A stretch of DNA of 50,247 bases from Candidatus Parcubacteria bacterium (GCA_026395615.1 JAPLYH010000051.1:6318-56564); one strand, 5' to 3'; positions 9,007-18,010 are shown, numbered from the stretch's first letter. Notes: generated from the letters alone by a model not told the origin. Program-made: numbers and translations.

Positions 9007-10647
9007 CTACTGCTTGTCTGAACCAACCATCTCGGCTTCAAGCGCAGCTATGAGCTCGCCGCCTCGTTGTAGTAAGGCCTTGAGTTCTCCCGCCATAGCG
9101 CTTATTCGCTCTTGCCGAGTAGTTGTCGCCGGCTTCTTTGTTCTGATCCGACCGGAAACTGGTCTAGGCACTGGGACATCTCTTAGCCAGTGAAGCTTAG
9201 ACAGCCCTTCACACTTCTCCTGTGGAACCAACCAGCCCCAATACTTAAACCATGCGTACTGAGCACAACCGACTCTTACGCTACCGAACTTCTTAATCAA
9301 TACTCCGCTCGCTCCGCTCACCAGCCATCCTTCTCCTTCAGGATGTTTTTCCTGCGCTGCAGCACGAAGCGCGGCATATGCTTCGCAACGATTCCCTGGT
9401 AATCCAGCTGGGAAATCTATTGCTTCTCCTCCACTCCTCGCTCCCACCTGTTTACCAGCTGCCTTAGGCACCGGAACGACTCTCAACCAGTAGGTTCTTG
9501 CTCCGCCACCCTGTTCCTTCCTACCCTCTTCTGTAGTAAGCCAACCAGCACTTCTCAATCGCATGAAAAGCTTACTAGCTATTCGTTTTCCGAATCGTTC
9601 GCGCAAAACTCCGCTTGCCCTGCACACCAACCATCCTCCTTCAGGATGTTCTTCTTTTGCAGCAGCAAGAAGTATTGCATACGCCTCACGGTATTTCTCT
9701 GGTAGGTCAATAGGAGAATCCTTTACTTCTCCTATATCTCTTGGTTCCGTTCTTGGTTCCGTTCTTGGTTCCGTTCTTGGTTCCGTTCTTGGTTCCGTTC
9801 TTGGTTCCGTTCTTGGTTCCGCCCGCTTACCAGCTGTCTTAGATACTGGAACGTCCCTAAGCCAGTGGTCTTTACCTCTGCTTCCTTCTGCGTTCTTTGT
9901 TTCTTCTGAGGTCAACCAACCATTTCCCTTAAACCAGGCATAGTAGGTTGAAAACCCTTTACGGCCAAACTTACCAACCAAAACGCCCAATGCTCTTGGT
10001 ACTATCCATCCCCCTTCGGGATGTTTTCCTTGCGCTGCGGCACGAAGTGCGGCATATGCTTCACGGTATTTCTCCGGCAGACCAGCAGGAAAGTCACCTT
10101 CAATCGGATGAATCGACTGCCGTTGAACCACCGGAGTGATTGGTGAAACAGCTGGTGTTGTTGGTTTCTTGACAGCAAGAGCAGCCAGCTTACGTGGTAG
10201 AGCCAACTCTGGCATCTTTTCTGCTGTCGCTCGTGCCGAAGGTTGCAACCCAATTCCACTCAATTCTCGTAGTGATCTCTCTTGATGTAACGTCTCTATT
10301 CCCCTTGAACAAAGATGAGTTCCTCTGCCAGCAGGCCTCCTCTTAGCATTGACTGCTTCTCCTTCTCTTCTCCTCGGTCGTTCCGCATCGTCTGCGAATA
10401 GATTCACATTCGGTCTGTCTTGCCAAAGCCATCCAGTATCGCCTCTGATTCTTGCTGCTCTTGAGTGAATCTGGTAGGCCTCTTTGACCTCGGAAAGACT
10501 GACCGTAGGATGTTGATCTACTACTGCCGCCAACAAAGAATTCAGTGAAGCGTGGCTAATGCCGTCGCCCTTTACCCCGAGGATTAGCTGTTTGAATGAC
10601 TCATAGCCATCCAACTTAACTATCCCCACTCCCGTTCCGTTTCCCAT
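9007..10647 (-). CDS. Three-repeat protein of unknown function (GC-rich cassette)
   Basis: A 546-residue soluble protein. The start ATG at 10647 is chosen because AGGAGG lies 7 bases upstream; an in-frame ATG 25 codons further up has no ribosome site. An N-terminal alpha-helical region (about 1-60) is followed by a basic, low-complexity linker. Three related domains of about 85 residues follow, at roughly 180-270, 311-392 and 409-495. Each runs EAYA(A/I)L..AA....HPEG.GWLV..A.GVL...FG...W......WL.DVPV. Helix order and the final strand pair suggest a winged-helix-like fold, but that is inference. A sevenfold Glu-Pro-Arg(-Thr) repeat links domains 1 and 2, and the C-terminus (LKALLQRGGELIAALEAEM) looks like a coiled coil. 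Base composition is clearly richer in GC than the neighbours, and the gene has its own promoter and terminator. No known family recognised. Confidence 0.75.
   Translation of the reverse strand: MGNGTGVGIVKLDGYESFKQLILGVKGDGISHASLNSLLAAVVDQHPTVSLSEVKEAYQIHSRAARIRGDTGWLWQDRPNVNLFADDAERPRRREGEAVNAKRRPAGRGTHLCSRGIETLHQERSLRELSGIGLQPSARATAEKMPELALPRKLAALAVKKPTTPAVSPITPVVQRQSIHPIEGDFPAGLPEKYREAYAALRAAAQGKHPEGGWIVPRALGVLVGKFGRKGFSTYYAWFKGNGWLTSEETKNAEGSRGKDHWLRDVPVSKTAGKRAEPRTEPRTEPRTEPRTEPRTEPRTEPRDIGEVKDSPIDLPEKYREAYAILLAAAKEEHPEGGWLVCRASGVLRERFGKRIASKLFMRLRSAGWLTTEEGRKEQGGGARTYWLRVVPVPKAAGKQVGARSGGEAIDFPAGLPGNRCEAYAALRAAAQEKHPEGEGWLVSGASGVLIKKFGSVRVGCAQYAWFKYWGWLVPQEKCEGLSKLHWLRDVPVPRPVSGRIRTKKPATTTRQERISAMAGELKALLQRGGELIAALEAEMVGSDKQ
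9743..9820 (-). repeat. 12-bp tandem repeat encoding Glu-Pro-Arg-Thr
   Basis: The 12-base unit GGTTCCGTTCTT (plus strand) is repeated without mismatch for 6.5 copies. It encodes EPRT six times plus a final EPR. Since the unit is a multiple of three, copy-number change would alter linker length without breaking the frame. Confidence 0.95.
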
Positions 10648-10736
10648 TTTACATCCCTCCTCTCGTTCTTGAGATTTGCTCTTGGCTTGCCGTTGATTCA
10701 GACATAAATTGGCAAAGAGCAAAAGAACATATTTTG

Positions 10737-10765
10737 AATTTAGTATTATTATGTCTAAGTGTCAA
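10737..10765 (-). promoter_or_regulatory. Promoter of the three-repeat protein gene
   Basis: Minus strand TTGACA (10765-10760), a 17-base spacer, then TAAATT (10742-10737). An overlapping TAATAC could serve as an alternative -10. The 5' leader would be about 85 bases and contains the strong AGGAGG. Confidence 0.6.
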
Positions 10766-10821
10766 CGATTAAAACATTTCACTAATAAAAATTATCATTA
10801 AAATATTTATGTTCTCGACTT

Positions 10822-10848
10822 AAAAACCCTCGTGAACAGAGGGTTTTT
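10822..10848 (-). terminator. Terminator after tRNA-Gln
   Basis: Stem AAAAACCCTC / GAGGGTTTTT with a 7-base loop. It reads as a rho-independent terminator in both directions and lies 9 bases past the end of tRNA-Gln on the minus strand. Confidence 0.8.
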
Positions 10849-10856
10849 AGTATCAT

Positions 10857-10928
10857 TTGCGGGGCTAGGATTCGAACCTAGAATAGTCGCCTTCAAAGGG
10901 CGATGTCCTACCGTTAGACGACCCCGCA
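10857..10928 (-). tRNA. tRNA-Gln (anticodon TTG)
   Basis: A complete cloverleaf of 72 nt on the minus strand. The acceptor TGCGGGG/CCCCGCA has the U1-A72 pair typical of tRNA-Gln. The anticodon loop CTTTGAA sits on a TCGCC/GGCGA stem, the T-arm is CTAGG-TTCGAAT-CCTAG, and the discriminator is A. No CCA is encoded. It lies 25 bp upstream of the end of dnaX. Confidence 0.93.
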
Positions 10929-10952
10929 GAGTTAATCACTAATCATTTATCA

Positions 10953-12065
10953 TTAATCGCCGATTATTTCAAGGATTGCCAATTCTAATGGCAATTGGGG
11001 AATCGGAGAATATTTAATCTTATTTTGTGCTTCTAAAAATAATTTAAGCGCCTTCCTTATTTCAGGCTCCTTGAATTTTAAAGATTGTTCTTTTAGTTCT
11101 TTCTTCACTTCTTCGGTCAAATTACGAAAAATCGGATTTTCCAAATCAGGGCTTATTTTAAAAATCAACGCTTGACGCAAATATTCAACAATCGCTTTTA
11201 CTAATTCCGAAGGATCCAGTCCTTTCTCAATTATTTCATTCAAAAAATCAACCGCCTTTCCCGCATTTTTTTGAAAAATCAAATCAATTAACTTGGTTAT
11301 CAAGCTTATATCAATTATGCCTAATAATGTTTTCACATCTTCTTCTAAAATTTCTTTTTTATCGTCTTTATCAGAAACCTTGCTAAAACTTAAAACTTGG
11401 TCAAGTAAAACCTCGGCATTTCTGACTGCCCCATCCGCATTCATAACTATAAGCTCTAACGCGGATTTTTCTATTTTTATTTTCTCTTTTTTAACGATTG
11501 CTTCCAATTTGCTCATTATCTCTGACGCTGAAAGTTTTTTAAAATCAAACCTCTGACATCTTGAGCTGATTGTGGAAATCATTTTATGGGCTTCCGTGGT
11601 GGCTAGTATAAATACCGCAAATGAAGGCGGCTCTTCAAGCATCTTAAGTAAAGCGTTAGCCGCATCTTTTGAAAGCTGATGACTTTCATCAATAATAAAA
11701 ACCTTATATTTCATCCGCGTTGGAGAAAATCTAATTCCCTCTTTCAATTCCCTGATATCATCTATTCCTCTGTTTGAAGCAGCGTCAATCTCCACCAAAT
11801 CAATCGCCCTTCCGCTATTTATTTCCATACAGGACTGACATTTATTACAGGGCTCAAAGCCCTGAAGATTTTCACAATTTATGGCTTTCGCCAATAACCG
11901 AGCAACTGTTGTTTTCCCTGAACCCTTTGGACCGGAAAACAAATAACAATGAGATAAAGAATCGTTTTTTATCTCATTAGTTATCGTTCTTATTACATGT
12001 TCCTGACCTACCATCTCTGAAAAGCTTTTCGGTCTATATTTGCGATATAAAACTAAATTAACCAT
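10953..12065 (-). CDS. dnaX: DNA polymerase III subunit gamma/tau (clamp-loader ATPase)
   Basis: A 370-residue AAA+ clamp-loader subunit. It starts with the typical YRKYRPKSFSEMVGQ and has Walker A GPKGSGKTTVAR at about 45-56, four zinc-binding cysteines (CEN...C..C..C), Walker B FIIDESHQLS, and the SRC arginine-finger motif (STISSRCQRF). Domain III runs to the C-terminus. At 370 residues it is only the gamma part: the tau-specific domains that bind DnaB and the polymerase are absent, as is common in reduced genomes. It is the last gene of a run starting with the GtrA-like and UbiA-like genes. Confidence 0.93.
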   Translation of the reverse strand: MVNLVLYRKYRPKSFSEMVGQEHVIRTITNEIKNDSLSHCYLFSGPKGSGKTTVARLLAKAINCENLQGFEPCNKCQSCMEINSGRAIDLVEIDAASNRGIDDIRELKEGIRFSPTRMKYKVFIIDESHQLSKDAANALLKMLEEPPSFAVFILATTEAHKMISTISSRCQRFDFKKLSASEIMSKLEAIVKKEKIKIEKSALELIVMNADGAVRNAEVLLDQVLSFSKVSDKDDKKEILEEDVKTLLGIIDISLITKLIDLIFQKNAGKAVDFLNEIIEKGLDPSELVKAIVEYLRQALIFKISPDLENPIFRNLTEEVKKELKEQSLKFKEPEIRKALKLFLEAQNKIKYSPIPQLPLELAILEIIGD

Positions 12066-12071
12066 AATCCT

Positions 12072-12812
12072 TTATTTGGAAATTAATAAAACAAACAGGT
12101 AAATAGTAGCGAATTTTGCAATTTCTGTGCCAATTTTTTTAATTTCTGGCCACGCTTCCAGGTTCTTCCTATATTTAATAGTTCCAAATACTCCGATAAC
12201 ACCCGCAGCAACAATTATCCACTGATAAGTATTATTGAATATGATAACAGAAAATAAACTTGTCAAGAATAATAGCGCGAAACTTACCGTAAGCAAATAG
12301 AAAATTTTATTCTTCAATAATTTATAACTAACATCTTGATCTGCAATAGAGTGAACTAATTCTGCACACATTGAAGCAATAAAAAGAACAATAATACTCA
12401 TCCAATTAACAGACGCTGCAAATGCCCAATAAACGATCATTGAGCATATAACAGATAAATAAACATTTTTAAACAATCCTATATTTTTCAATTTCAGATT
12501 GTAAAGAGCAATTAAAACCGTGAATATTAACGCAAAAATTAAATTATATCCGATAGTAAGACATAGGCCTAATAGAATCAGCATAAAAGTTAATCCTTGT
12601 AAGGATTTATGGGACAAAGACATATTTCTGTCTTTATCTATCCAGTCATTCATCAAAAGCAGGCCTATTGTTATAAACATCCACCCAGTAATGGGCTTGA
12701 GAATATAAAGAAAGTTGGCATTAGAATCAATTAAGGCGAATAAAATCGGAATCAAAACAGTAGAGAGATATTCTAATCTATACAAAGTATCTCCGTGATA
12801 TTCTTTGAGCAT
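12072..12812 (-). CDS. UbiA-like prenyltransferase family membrane protein
   Basis: A 246-residue polytopic protein with about seven or eight hydrophobic segments. The first cytoplasmic loop contains NDWIDKDRN, matching the NDxxDxxxD magnesium-diphosphate motif of UbiA-type transferases. A second acidic loop, HSIADQDVSYK, stands where the second Asp-rich motif is expected but has fewer aspartates. UbiA members attach prenyl chains to aromatic or lipid acceptors in the membrane; substrate unknown. It lies 6 bp before dnaX and 6 bp after the GtrA-like gene. Enzyme activity is inferred. Confidence 0.6.
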   Translation of the reverse strand: MLKEYHGDTLYRLEYLSTVLIPILFALIDSNANFLYILKPITGWMFITIGLLLMNDWIDKDRNMSLSHKSLQGLTFMLILLGLCLTIGYNLIFALIFTVLIALYNLKLKNIGLFKNVYLSVICSMIVYWAFAASVNWMSIIVLFIASMCAELVHSIADQDVSYKLLKNKIFYLLTVSFALLFLTSLFSVIIFNNTYQWIIVAAGVIGVFGTIKYRKNLEAWPEIKKIGTEIAKFATIYLFVLLISK

Positions 12813-12818
12813 TTTATT

Positions 12819-13448
12819 TTATTTCTTAAATACAAAGAATTTATAACCCAAGAAATTCCACATAAAGCCAACCAAAACTCCGATAAACGGCGCGATTATT
12901 CCTGCCAGAACATTACTGGAAACTCCGGCGCTTGAACCAACCATACGGACAATTAATGAAGCGATTCCAACATTAAGCAGAGCGCCAACTCCTGTAATGA
13001 GATAAAATCCAGCAAACTCTTTTCCTTTTACTTTACCGCCTTTTTCAAATGTCCAAGATTTATTCCAAAAATAACTGTTAGTGGCAGCGAATGAGAATGA
13101 TATAAATTTAAAAAATGCGTACAAAGCGATTGTCTGTCCGGCATCTATCTTGCTTACCCATAAAAGAAAACCCAGCACTCCAAAATCAATAAAAGTATTT
13201 AGGGCACCAACAAGAACAAATCTTGCAAGCTGCCAGATAACCTTAATCTTTTTTGCGAGTTTATCCACTATAAACAATCCTGCTAAGATTATAAATGGCA
13301 AAATAATCGGCAATAGGAAAAAATAACCAAACTTAAATCCTTGCCATTTGCTTAAAATATCATGCTCAAGATTTTTAATTGTTGGCAATGCCAAAAGTCC
13401 TATTAAAAAACCGATTATCGCACCTAATTTAATATCTCTTTTTGTCAT
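12819..13448 (-). CDS. GtrA-like family membrane protein
   Basis: A 209-residue protein. Two N-terminal helices (about 8-25 and 43-62) precede a GtrA-like four-helix domain from about 70, recognisable by ARFVLVGALNTFIDFGVLGFLL, SYFWNKSWTFE and a final FLGYKFFVF. GtrA proteins are thought to move undecaprenyl-linked sugars across the membrane for surface polysaccharide. Here the extra N-terminal helices and the UbiA-like neighbour suggest a role in lipid-linked surface chemistry. Start ATG at 13448; the upstream region holds dispersed repeats. Confidence 0.8.
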   Translation of the reverse strand: MTKRDIKLGAIIGFLIGLLALPTIKNLEHDILSKWQGFKFGYFFLLPIILPFIILAGLFIVDKLAKKIKVIWQLARFVLVGALNTFIDFGVLGFLLWVSKIDAGQTIALYAFFKFISFSFAATNSYFWNKSWTFEKGGKVKGKEFAGFYLITGVGALLNVGIASLIVRMVGSSAGVSSNVLAGIIAPFIGVLVGFMWNFLGYKFFVFKK

Positions 13449-13506
13449 AATAAAAGATTAATGATTACTTAATATTATCAGAAACCCTATTTATTGCCAA
13501 GCTAGA

Positions 13507-13657
13507 AATTACGCGGCCGGGGAGCGTGGGACAGAAATGGAATTTTATGGTCTAATATATCACTCATATATCGAGCAGATATCTTAATACCATAACATAT
13601 CACAACAAGTTTGAGTAAAAACCAGAAATGTTCACTACGATGCCGGGTGGCGTAATT
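13507..13657 (+). repeat. Two copies of the GATGCCGGGTGGCG palindrome family
   Basis: Copy 1 (13507-13538) reads AATTACGCGGCCGGGGAGCG followed by TGGGACAGAAAT. Copy 2 (13634-13657) reads ACTACGATGCCGGGTGGCGT followed by AATT. The outer bases AATTACG and CGTAATT are inverted arms. The TGGGACAGAAAT ending recurs at 33759-33770 in the other orientation. The roughly 95 bp between the copies is AT-rich and holds no gene. A reading frame on the minus strand through this stretch is not supported because its protein is just the repeat translated. Confidence 0.8.
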
Positions 13658-13696
13658 TTTGGAGATTTTTGAAAGAAAGGATATGGATATAAAAGT

Positions 13697-13725
13697 TTGA
13701 GTAAAAAGCGGAAATATATTAGAAT
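13697..13725 (+). promoter_or_regulatory. Candidate cysS promoter
   Basis: TTGAGT (13697-13702), 17-base spacer, TAGAAT (13720-13725), 31 bases before the cysS start codon. The sequence around the -35 (TTTGAGTAAAAA) is a direct repeat of one at about 13611-13622. Confidence 0.5.
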
Positions 13726-13756
13726 AAACTAATAACGAAAACAAATAATAATAAGA

Positions 13757-15157
13757 ATGATTAAAGTATATAATTCCCTAAGCAAAAAAGAAGAGATATT
13801 TAAACCCTTAAAAGATAAAAAGGTTGCTTTTTATGTATGCGGGCCAACTGTTTACGGTCCCGGACATATTGGGCATGCGCGAACATATATTGCCTTTGAT
13901 ATCATCAGAAGATATTTGGAGTATAAGGGCTATGATGTGAGATACGCGATGAATATAACCGATATTCATGATGATATTATCACGGCAGCTCAAATGCAAA
14001 AAACCGATATTTTCACTTTAGGAAATAAGTACACAAAAATGTTTTTACATGACCAAAATAATTTGGGTATTAAAAAGGCAAATTTTTATCCAAGGGTAAC
14101 AGAAAACATAAAAGAGATTATAAAATTCATTCAAGAACTGGAAGAAAAAGGGTTTGCTTACGAAAAAGATGATTCTGTATATTTTGACGTTTCAAAATTC
14201 AAGGACTATGGAAAACTCTCCGGAATTAAAATCAAAAAAGCAAAAACCGGGACAAGAGTAGAAACAGACAAATACGAGAGAAAAGAAGCCATTGATTTTG
14301 TTTTGTGGAAGAAAGCAAAACCAGGCGAACCATTTTGGGAAAGCCCTTGGGGACAAGGCAGGCCAGGCTGGCATATTGAATGCTCGGTAATGATTAAAAA
14401 ACATTTAGGAGAACAAATAGATATCCACGCTGGAGCAATAGATTTATTATTTCCCCATCATGAAAATGAAATCGCCCAAACAGAAGCGATTGCCAAGAAA
14501 AAACCATTTGTAAAATATTGGCTGCATGGCGGACTTTTAATGATAAATGGACAAAAGATGTCCAAGTCGCTTGGCAATTTTATAACCATAGAACAAGTAT
14601 TAGAAAAATGGGATTCAAGAGTTATAAGAATGTTTGTCGCTTCAAGCCATTATCAAAGCAAATTGAATTGGTCGGAAAGAAATCTCTTACAGGCTAAGAA
14701 AAATCTGGAGAAAATAGAAGAATTTATAGAAAAACTCAAAACGCAAAACGTAAAAGGTAAAACAACAACAAACTCAAAACAGATTGAATCCTTGATAAGA
14801 AAATCAAAGAAAGAATTTGAAGTGGCAATGGATGATAATTTTAATACTCCTGAAGCGCTGGCCGTATTGTTTGAAATGATGAAAAGTATAAATCCCCTAC
14901 TTGATAAAAATAAAATTGATAAAAAACAGGCAAAAGATATACTGGAGTTCTTAAAAAATATTGATAAAATTTTTAATTTCATTTTCCCTGGTAAAAAAGA
15001 AGCAATTCCTGAACAAATAAAAGAATTAGTAAAAAAGAGGGAAAAGTCAAGAAAAGATAAACAATGGCAAAAAGCAGATGAGATTAGAAAACAAATTGAA
15101 CAACTGGGGTTTAATATAAAAGATACGGCCAACGGAACGGAAGTGAAAAAGAGATAG
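13757..15157 (+). CDS. cysS: Cysteinyl-tRNA synthetase
   Basis: A 466-residue class I synthetase that charges tRNA-Cys in the cytoplasm. The zinc and adenylate site starts with FYVCGPTVYGPGHIGHARTY, containing the HIGH-like GHIGH. A second zinc cysteine is in HIECSVM, the zinc histidines are in FPHHENE, and the KMSKS loop is KMSKSLGN. The C-terminal helical region (about 320-466) is Lys-rich, as in family members. The start ATG gives the canonical family N-terminus. It is the first plus-strand gene of the window and stands alone with its own promoter and terminator. Confidence 0.95.
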   Translation: MIKVYNSLSKKEEIFKPLKDKKVAFYVCGPTVYGPGHIGHARTYIAFDIIRRYLEYKGYDVRYAMNITDIHDDIITAAQMQKTDIFTLGNKYTKMFLHDQNNLGIKKANFYPRVTENIKEIIKFIQELEEKGFAYEKDDSVYFDVSKFKDYGKLSGIKIKKAKTGTRVETDKYERKEAIDFVLWKKAKPGEPFWESPWGQGRPGWHIECSVMIKKHLGEQIDIHAGAIDLLFPHHENEIAQTEAIAKKKPFVKYWLHGGLLMINGQKMSKSLGNFITIEQVLEKWDSRVIRMFVASSHYQSKLNWSERNLLQAKKNLEKIEEFIEKLKTQNVKGKTTTNSKQIESLIRKSKKEFEVAMDDNFNTPEALAVLFEMMKSINPLLDKNKIDKKQAKDILEFLKNIDKIFNFIFPGKKEAIPEQIKELVKKREKSRKDKQWQKADEIRKQIEQLGFNIKDTANGTEVKKR

Positions 15158-15171
15158 AATTATTATCCACA

Positions 15172-15208
15172 GGGCAAAAATGACCGCGCAAAGCGGTCAT
15201 TTTTGCCC
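15172..15208 (+). terminator. Terminator after cysS
   Basis: A perfect 16-bp stem: GGGCAAAAATGACCGC pairs with its complement across a GCAAA loop. The T-rich part lies inside the stem arm rather than after it, so it is strongest as a hairpin stop just after the cysS stop codon. Confidence 0.7.
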
Positions 15209-15246
15209 CTCTTGCCAAAAATTGGAATTTGGCTAGAATGGAGATA

Positions 15247-16653
15247 ATGGCTGATTACTCAAAAAACAACCAAACTCTGCCCGATAAAACTCCTCCTCAA
15301 AACATTGAGGCTGAGAAATCTTTGCTCGGTAGCTTAATGATCGATAGAAATGCGATTATAAAAGTCGTGGATTTTTTACAACCACGCGATTTTTATAAAA
15401 ACCAACATCAAACAATATACGAATCAATACACGATCTTTTCGACAGAAATCAAGTAATTGATTTCCTATCTTTATCCTCCCGATTACAAGAAAAAGGCAA
15501 ATTAGAGTCAATTGGCGGAAAATCATATCTTACAGAACTCATCAACTCTGTGCCTAATGCAATGCATGTTTTGGATTATGCAAAAATTGTCCAGAAAAAA
15601 AGAATTTTAAGAGATCTTATCCAAACTTCTTATGAAATCGGCAGCATGGGATTCAATGAAGAAGAAGATATTGACATCTTATTAGACAGAGCAGAAAGTC
15701 AGATATTCAACATCGCCCAACGCTCGATGTCCCAACAATTCATTCCGATTAAAAGCGAATTAGAAGGCGCTTTTGAAAGAATAGATAATCTTTCAAAACA
15801 TAAGGGCACGCCACGAGGAGTGCCGACAGGATTTGTTGACTTGGATAAAATACTTTCCGGCCTTCAAAAATCCGACTTGATTATTCTGGCTGCCCGCCCA
15901 TCAATCGGTAAAAGCGGATTGGCTCTGGATATTGCCCGCCACATTGGAGTAAACGAGAAAAAACCAGTCGGAGTTTTTAGCTTGGAAATGTCTAAAGACC
16001 AAGTAATTGACCGTTTTATTGCCAGTCAATCAAATGTTGACCTTTGGAAATTAAGAACAGGTCATCTTTCCGGAGACGGACCTGATAATGATTTTGAAAG
16101 AATCCAGCACGCTCTTGGAGTATTATCAGAAGCTCCCATATTTATAGATGACACTGCTGGGCTTAATATTCTGCAGATGAGAGCAATGGCGAGAAGATTG
16201 CAAGTTCAACATGGATTATCTCTGTTAATAGTTGATTATCTTCAATTAATGGAACCTCGATCTGCTAATATGCAAATGGTTCAACAAATGACAGAAATAT
16301 CCCGTTCGCTTAAGGGATTGGCAAAAGAATTGGAAGTTCCTGTTCTTGCTCTGTCCCAACTTTCAAGAGCAGTGGAACAAAGAACTCCATCAATACCAAA
16401 ATTATCCGACCTCCGCGAAACAGGAGCTTTGGAACAGGATGCTGATGTTGTTTTATTCATTTACCGCGAAGATAAATACAGACAAGACACTGCCAGAAAA
16501 AATATTGCTGATATCTTGATTGCAAAACACAGAAACGGCCCTGTTGGCAAGGCCGAGTTGTATTTTGACGAACCTCGAGCAAGTTTCCGAAATCTAGAAA
16601 AAAGAGAATTTGAAGATCCGGGAAATATTGAACTGGAAGATATTCTTTCTTAA
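15247..16653 (+). CDS. dnaB: Replicative DNA helicase DnaB
   Basis: A 468-residue hexameric helicase. The N-terminal helical domain (PQNIEAEKSLLGSLMIDRNAI) binds primase. The RecA-like ATPase domain from about 170 has Walker A ARPSIGKS, Walker B LLIVDYLQLM, the arginine-finger area and the DLRETGALEQDADVV motif. The ATG at 15247 is preferred because GGAG lies 5 bases upstream; an upstream TTG and another ATG lack a ribosome site. It lies 39 bp after the cysS terminator. It converges with rplU, with 8 bp between the stop codons. Confidence 0.93.
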   Translation: MADYSKNNQTLPDKTPPQNIEAEKSLLGSLMIDRNAIIKVVDFLQPRDFYKNQHQTIYESIHDLFDRNQVIDFLSLSSRLQEKGKLESIGGKSYLTELINSVPNAMHVLDYAKIVQKKRILRDLIQTSYEIGSMGFNEEEDIDILLDRAESQIFNIAQRSMSQQFIPIKSELEGAFERIDNLSKHKGTPRGVPTGFVDLDKILSGLQKSDLIILAARPSIGKSGLALDIARHIGVNEKKPVGVFSLEMSKDQVIDRFIASQSNVDLWKLRTGHLSGDGPDNDFERIQHALGVLSEAPIFIDDTAGLNILQMRAMARRLQVQHGLSLLIVDYLQLMEPRSANMQMVQQMTEISRSLKGLAKELEVPVLALSQLSRAVEQRTPSIPKLSDLRETGALEQDADVVLFIYREDKYRQDTARKNIADILIAKHRNGPVGKAELYFDEPRASFRNLEKREFEDPGNIELEDILS

Positions 16654-16661
16654 TCTTCTGT

Positions 16662-16976
16662 CTACACTTCCGGAATCTCTTTGATTTCAACTAAAGTATA
16701 AAACTGGCGATGTCCTTTTGTAAGCTTATATCTCTTCTTCGGGCTATATTTAAAGGCGATAACTTTCTTGCCTTTTTTTGTTTCCAAAACCTTTGCCTGG
16801 ACTGTGGCATTTTTCACAAAAGGAGTGCCAATGCTTAATTTTTTATTTCTTTCCAATAATAAAACCTCATCAAAGATAACTTCTTCGTTATCCTTTTTAT
16901 CTAATTTCTCTATTTTTATTTTATCGCCGGGTTTAACAAGATACTGTTTCCCGCCGGTCTTGATTACTGCCAACAT
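16662..16976 (-). CDS. rplU: 50S ribosomal protein L21
   Basis: A 104-residue L21: it starts MLAVIKTGGKQYLVKPGD, has GTPFVKNATVQAKVLE in the middle, and ends in the rRNA-binding KYSPKKRYKLTKGHRQ motif. Length is normal for the family. rpmA (L27), the usual next gene, is not adjacent; instead dnaB converges on it. The upstream 31 bp to rmuC is AT-rich with repeated TTAATCATTAATT. Confidence 0.93.
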   Translation of the reverse strand: MLAVIKTGGKQYLVKPGDKIKIEKLDKKDNEEVIFDEVLLLERNKKLSIGTPFVKNATVQAKVLETKKGKKVIAFKYSPKKRYKLTKGHRQFYTLVEIKEIPEV

Positions 16977-17007
16977 ATTTTATTAATCATTAATTATTAA
17001 TCATTTA

Positions 17008-18010
17008 TCATTTATCATTATCTTCAGCTGGTAATTGTTTTTCTTCCGGCGAATTGTCTAATAATCTCTCTACCCTATCGCCGAATAAAGAAAGCCGTTT
17101 TTCCGAATTATCATAAGATGATAAAGCATTTTTTAAGTGGCTTCCTAATTTCCTGAAATCATCCATTATCTTTTTGCCATCTTGCTGGACTTTTGTCAAT
17201 CGTTTTAAGATATCTTGGGTCTTTTTTGTTATTTGAACATCTTTATACCAATGATTCACAGCAGAAAGAGTCAACAAGATATTATTCGGTGAAGCCAAAA
17301 TTATTTTCTTAGAACGGGCATATCTTGCCAAATCCTCTTCCCTCATCATTGTTATTTCATAATATACCGCTTCAGCGGGAATATACATAATCGCCTGGTC
17401 GGTTGTCCCTTCTGATGGCAAAATATATTTTGAAGCAATTTCTTGAATTTTCAGCTTGGTATCTTCTATAAATTTTTTACGAAAGAGCTTTTTATCCTCT
17501 TCGCTCTCCGATTCAACCATTTTTCTGTAATTATCATAGGAAAATTTCGCATCTATCGGAAGAATCCTGCCATTCGGAAGTTTTAAAGCCACATCTACTT
17601 GCTCTCCTGAAGAAAATAAATGCTGCGTTGTATAAAGTTCTTTTGGGAAATACTCATTCAAAATATGTTCCAAACTTTCTTCTCCCCACTCTCCTCTTAA
17701 TTTCGGCGACCTGAATATTTCTTGAAAAGATGAAATACTTTTCATCACTTCCTGAACCTGCTTCATATCTTCGCGAATCTGGACAGTTTCTTTGGTAAAC
17801 GAAGAAATCTGCTGATTCATCGCCTTAGAGGTTCCATCAACACTCCCTCTTATTTCTTTTAATTGCCCAGTCATCAAGTCTGTAATCCGTCTTTCAAGGT
17901 CTCTTATTTTATCACTCTGATTTTCATCAACATCTTTTTTCCAAAAGAATAAGGCCTAATGGTCCGATAATCGCGACTATTAAAAAAAATACTAATAAAA
18001 TATCGCTCAT
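17008..18010 (-). CDS. rmuC: DNA recombination protein RmuC, with a frameshift after the membrane anchor
   Basis: The main frame (17877-17008) encodes the RmuC core with LRGEWGEESLEHIL, the endonuclease-like LPIDAKFSYDNY with catalytic Asp and Lys, and AVYYEITMM. A short frame from ATG at 18010 encodes the usual N-terminal membrane helix (MSDILLVFFLIVAIIGP). The two are out of register. Deleting one A of a six-A run (17935-17940) joins them as LLEKDVDENQ and gives exactly 334 codons with stop. Short for the family, which usually has a longer N-terminal coiled coil. RmuC limits inversions and is a predicted nuclease. Sequencing error is the simplest explanation; if real, translation could still begin at an internal start. 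Confidence 0.82.

Noticed and set aside
13502..13744. 80-codon minus-strand frame
   Set aside because: It runs through two dispersed repeats and the cysS promoter. Its KNYATRHR motif is just the translated repeat, seen also in a frame at 33067-33267.
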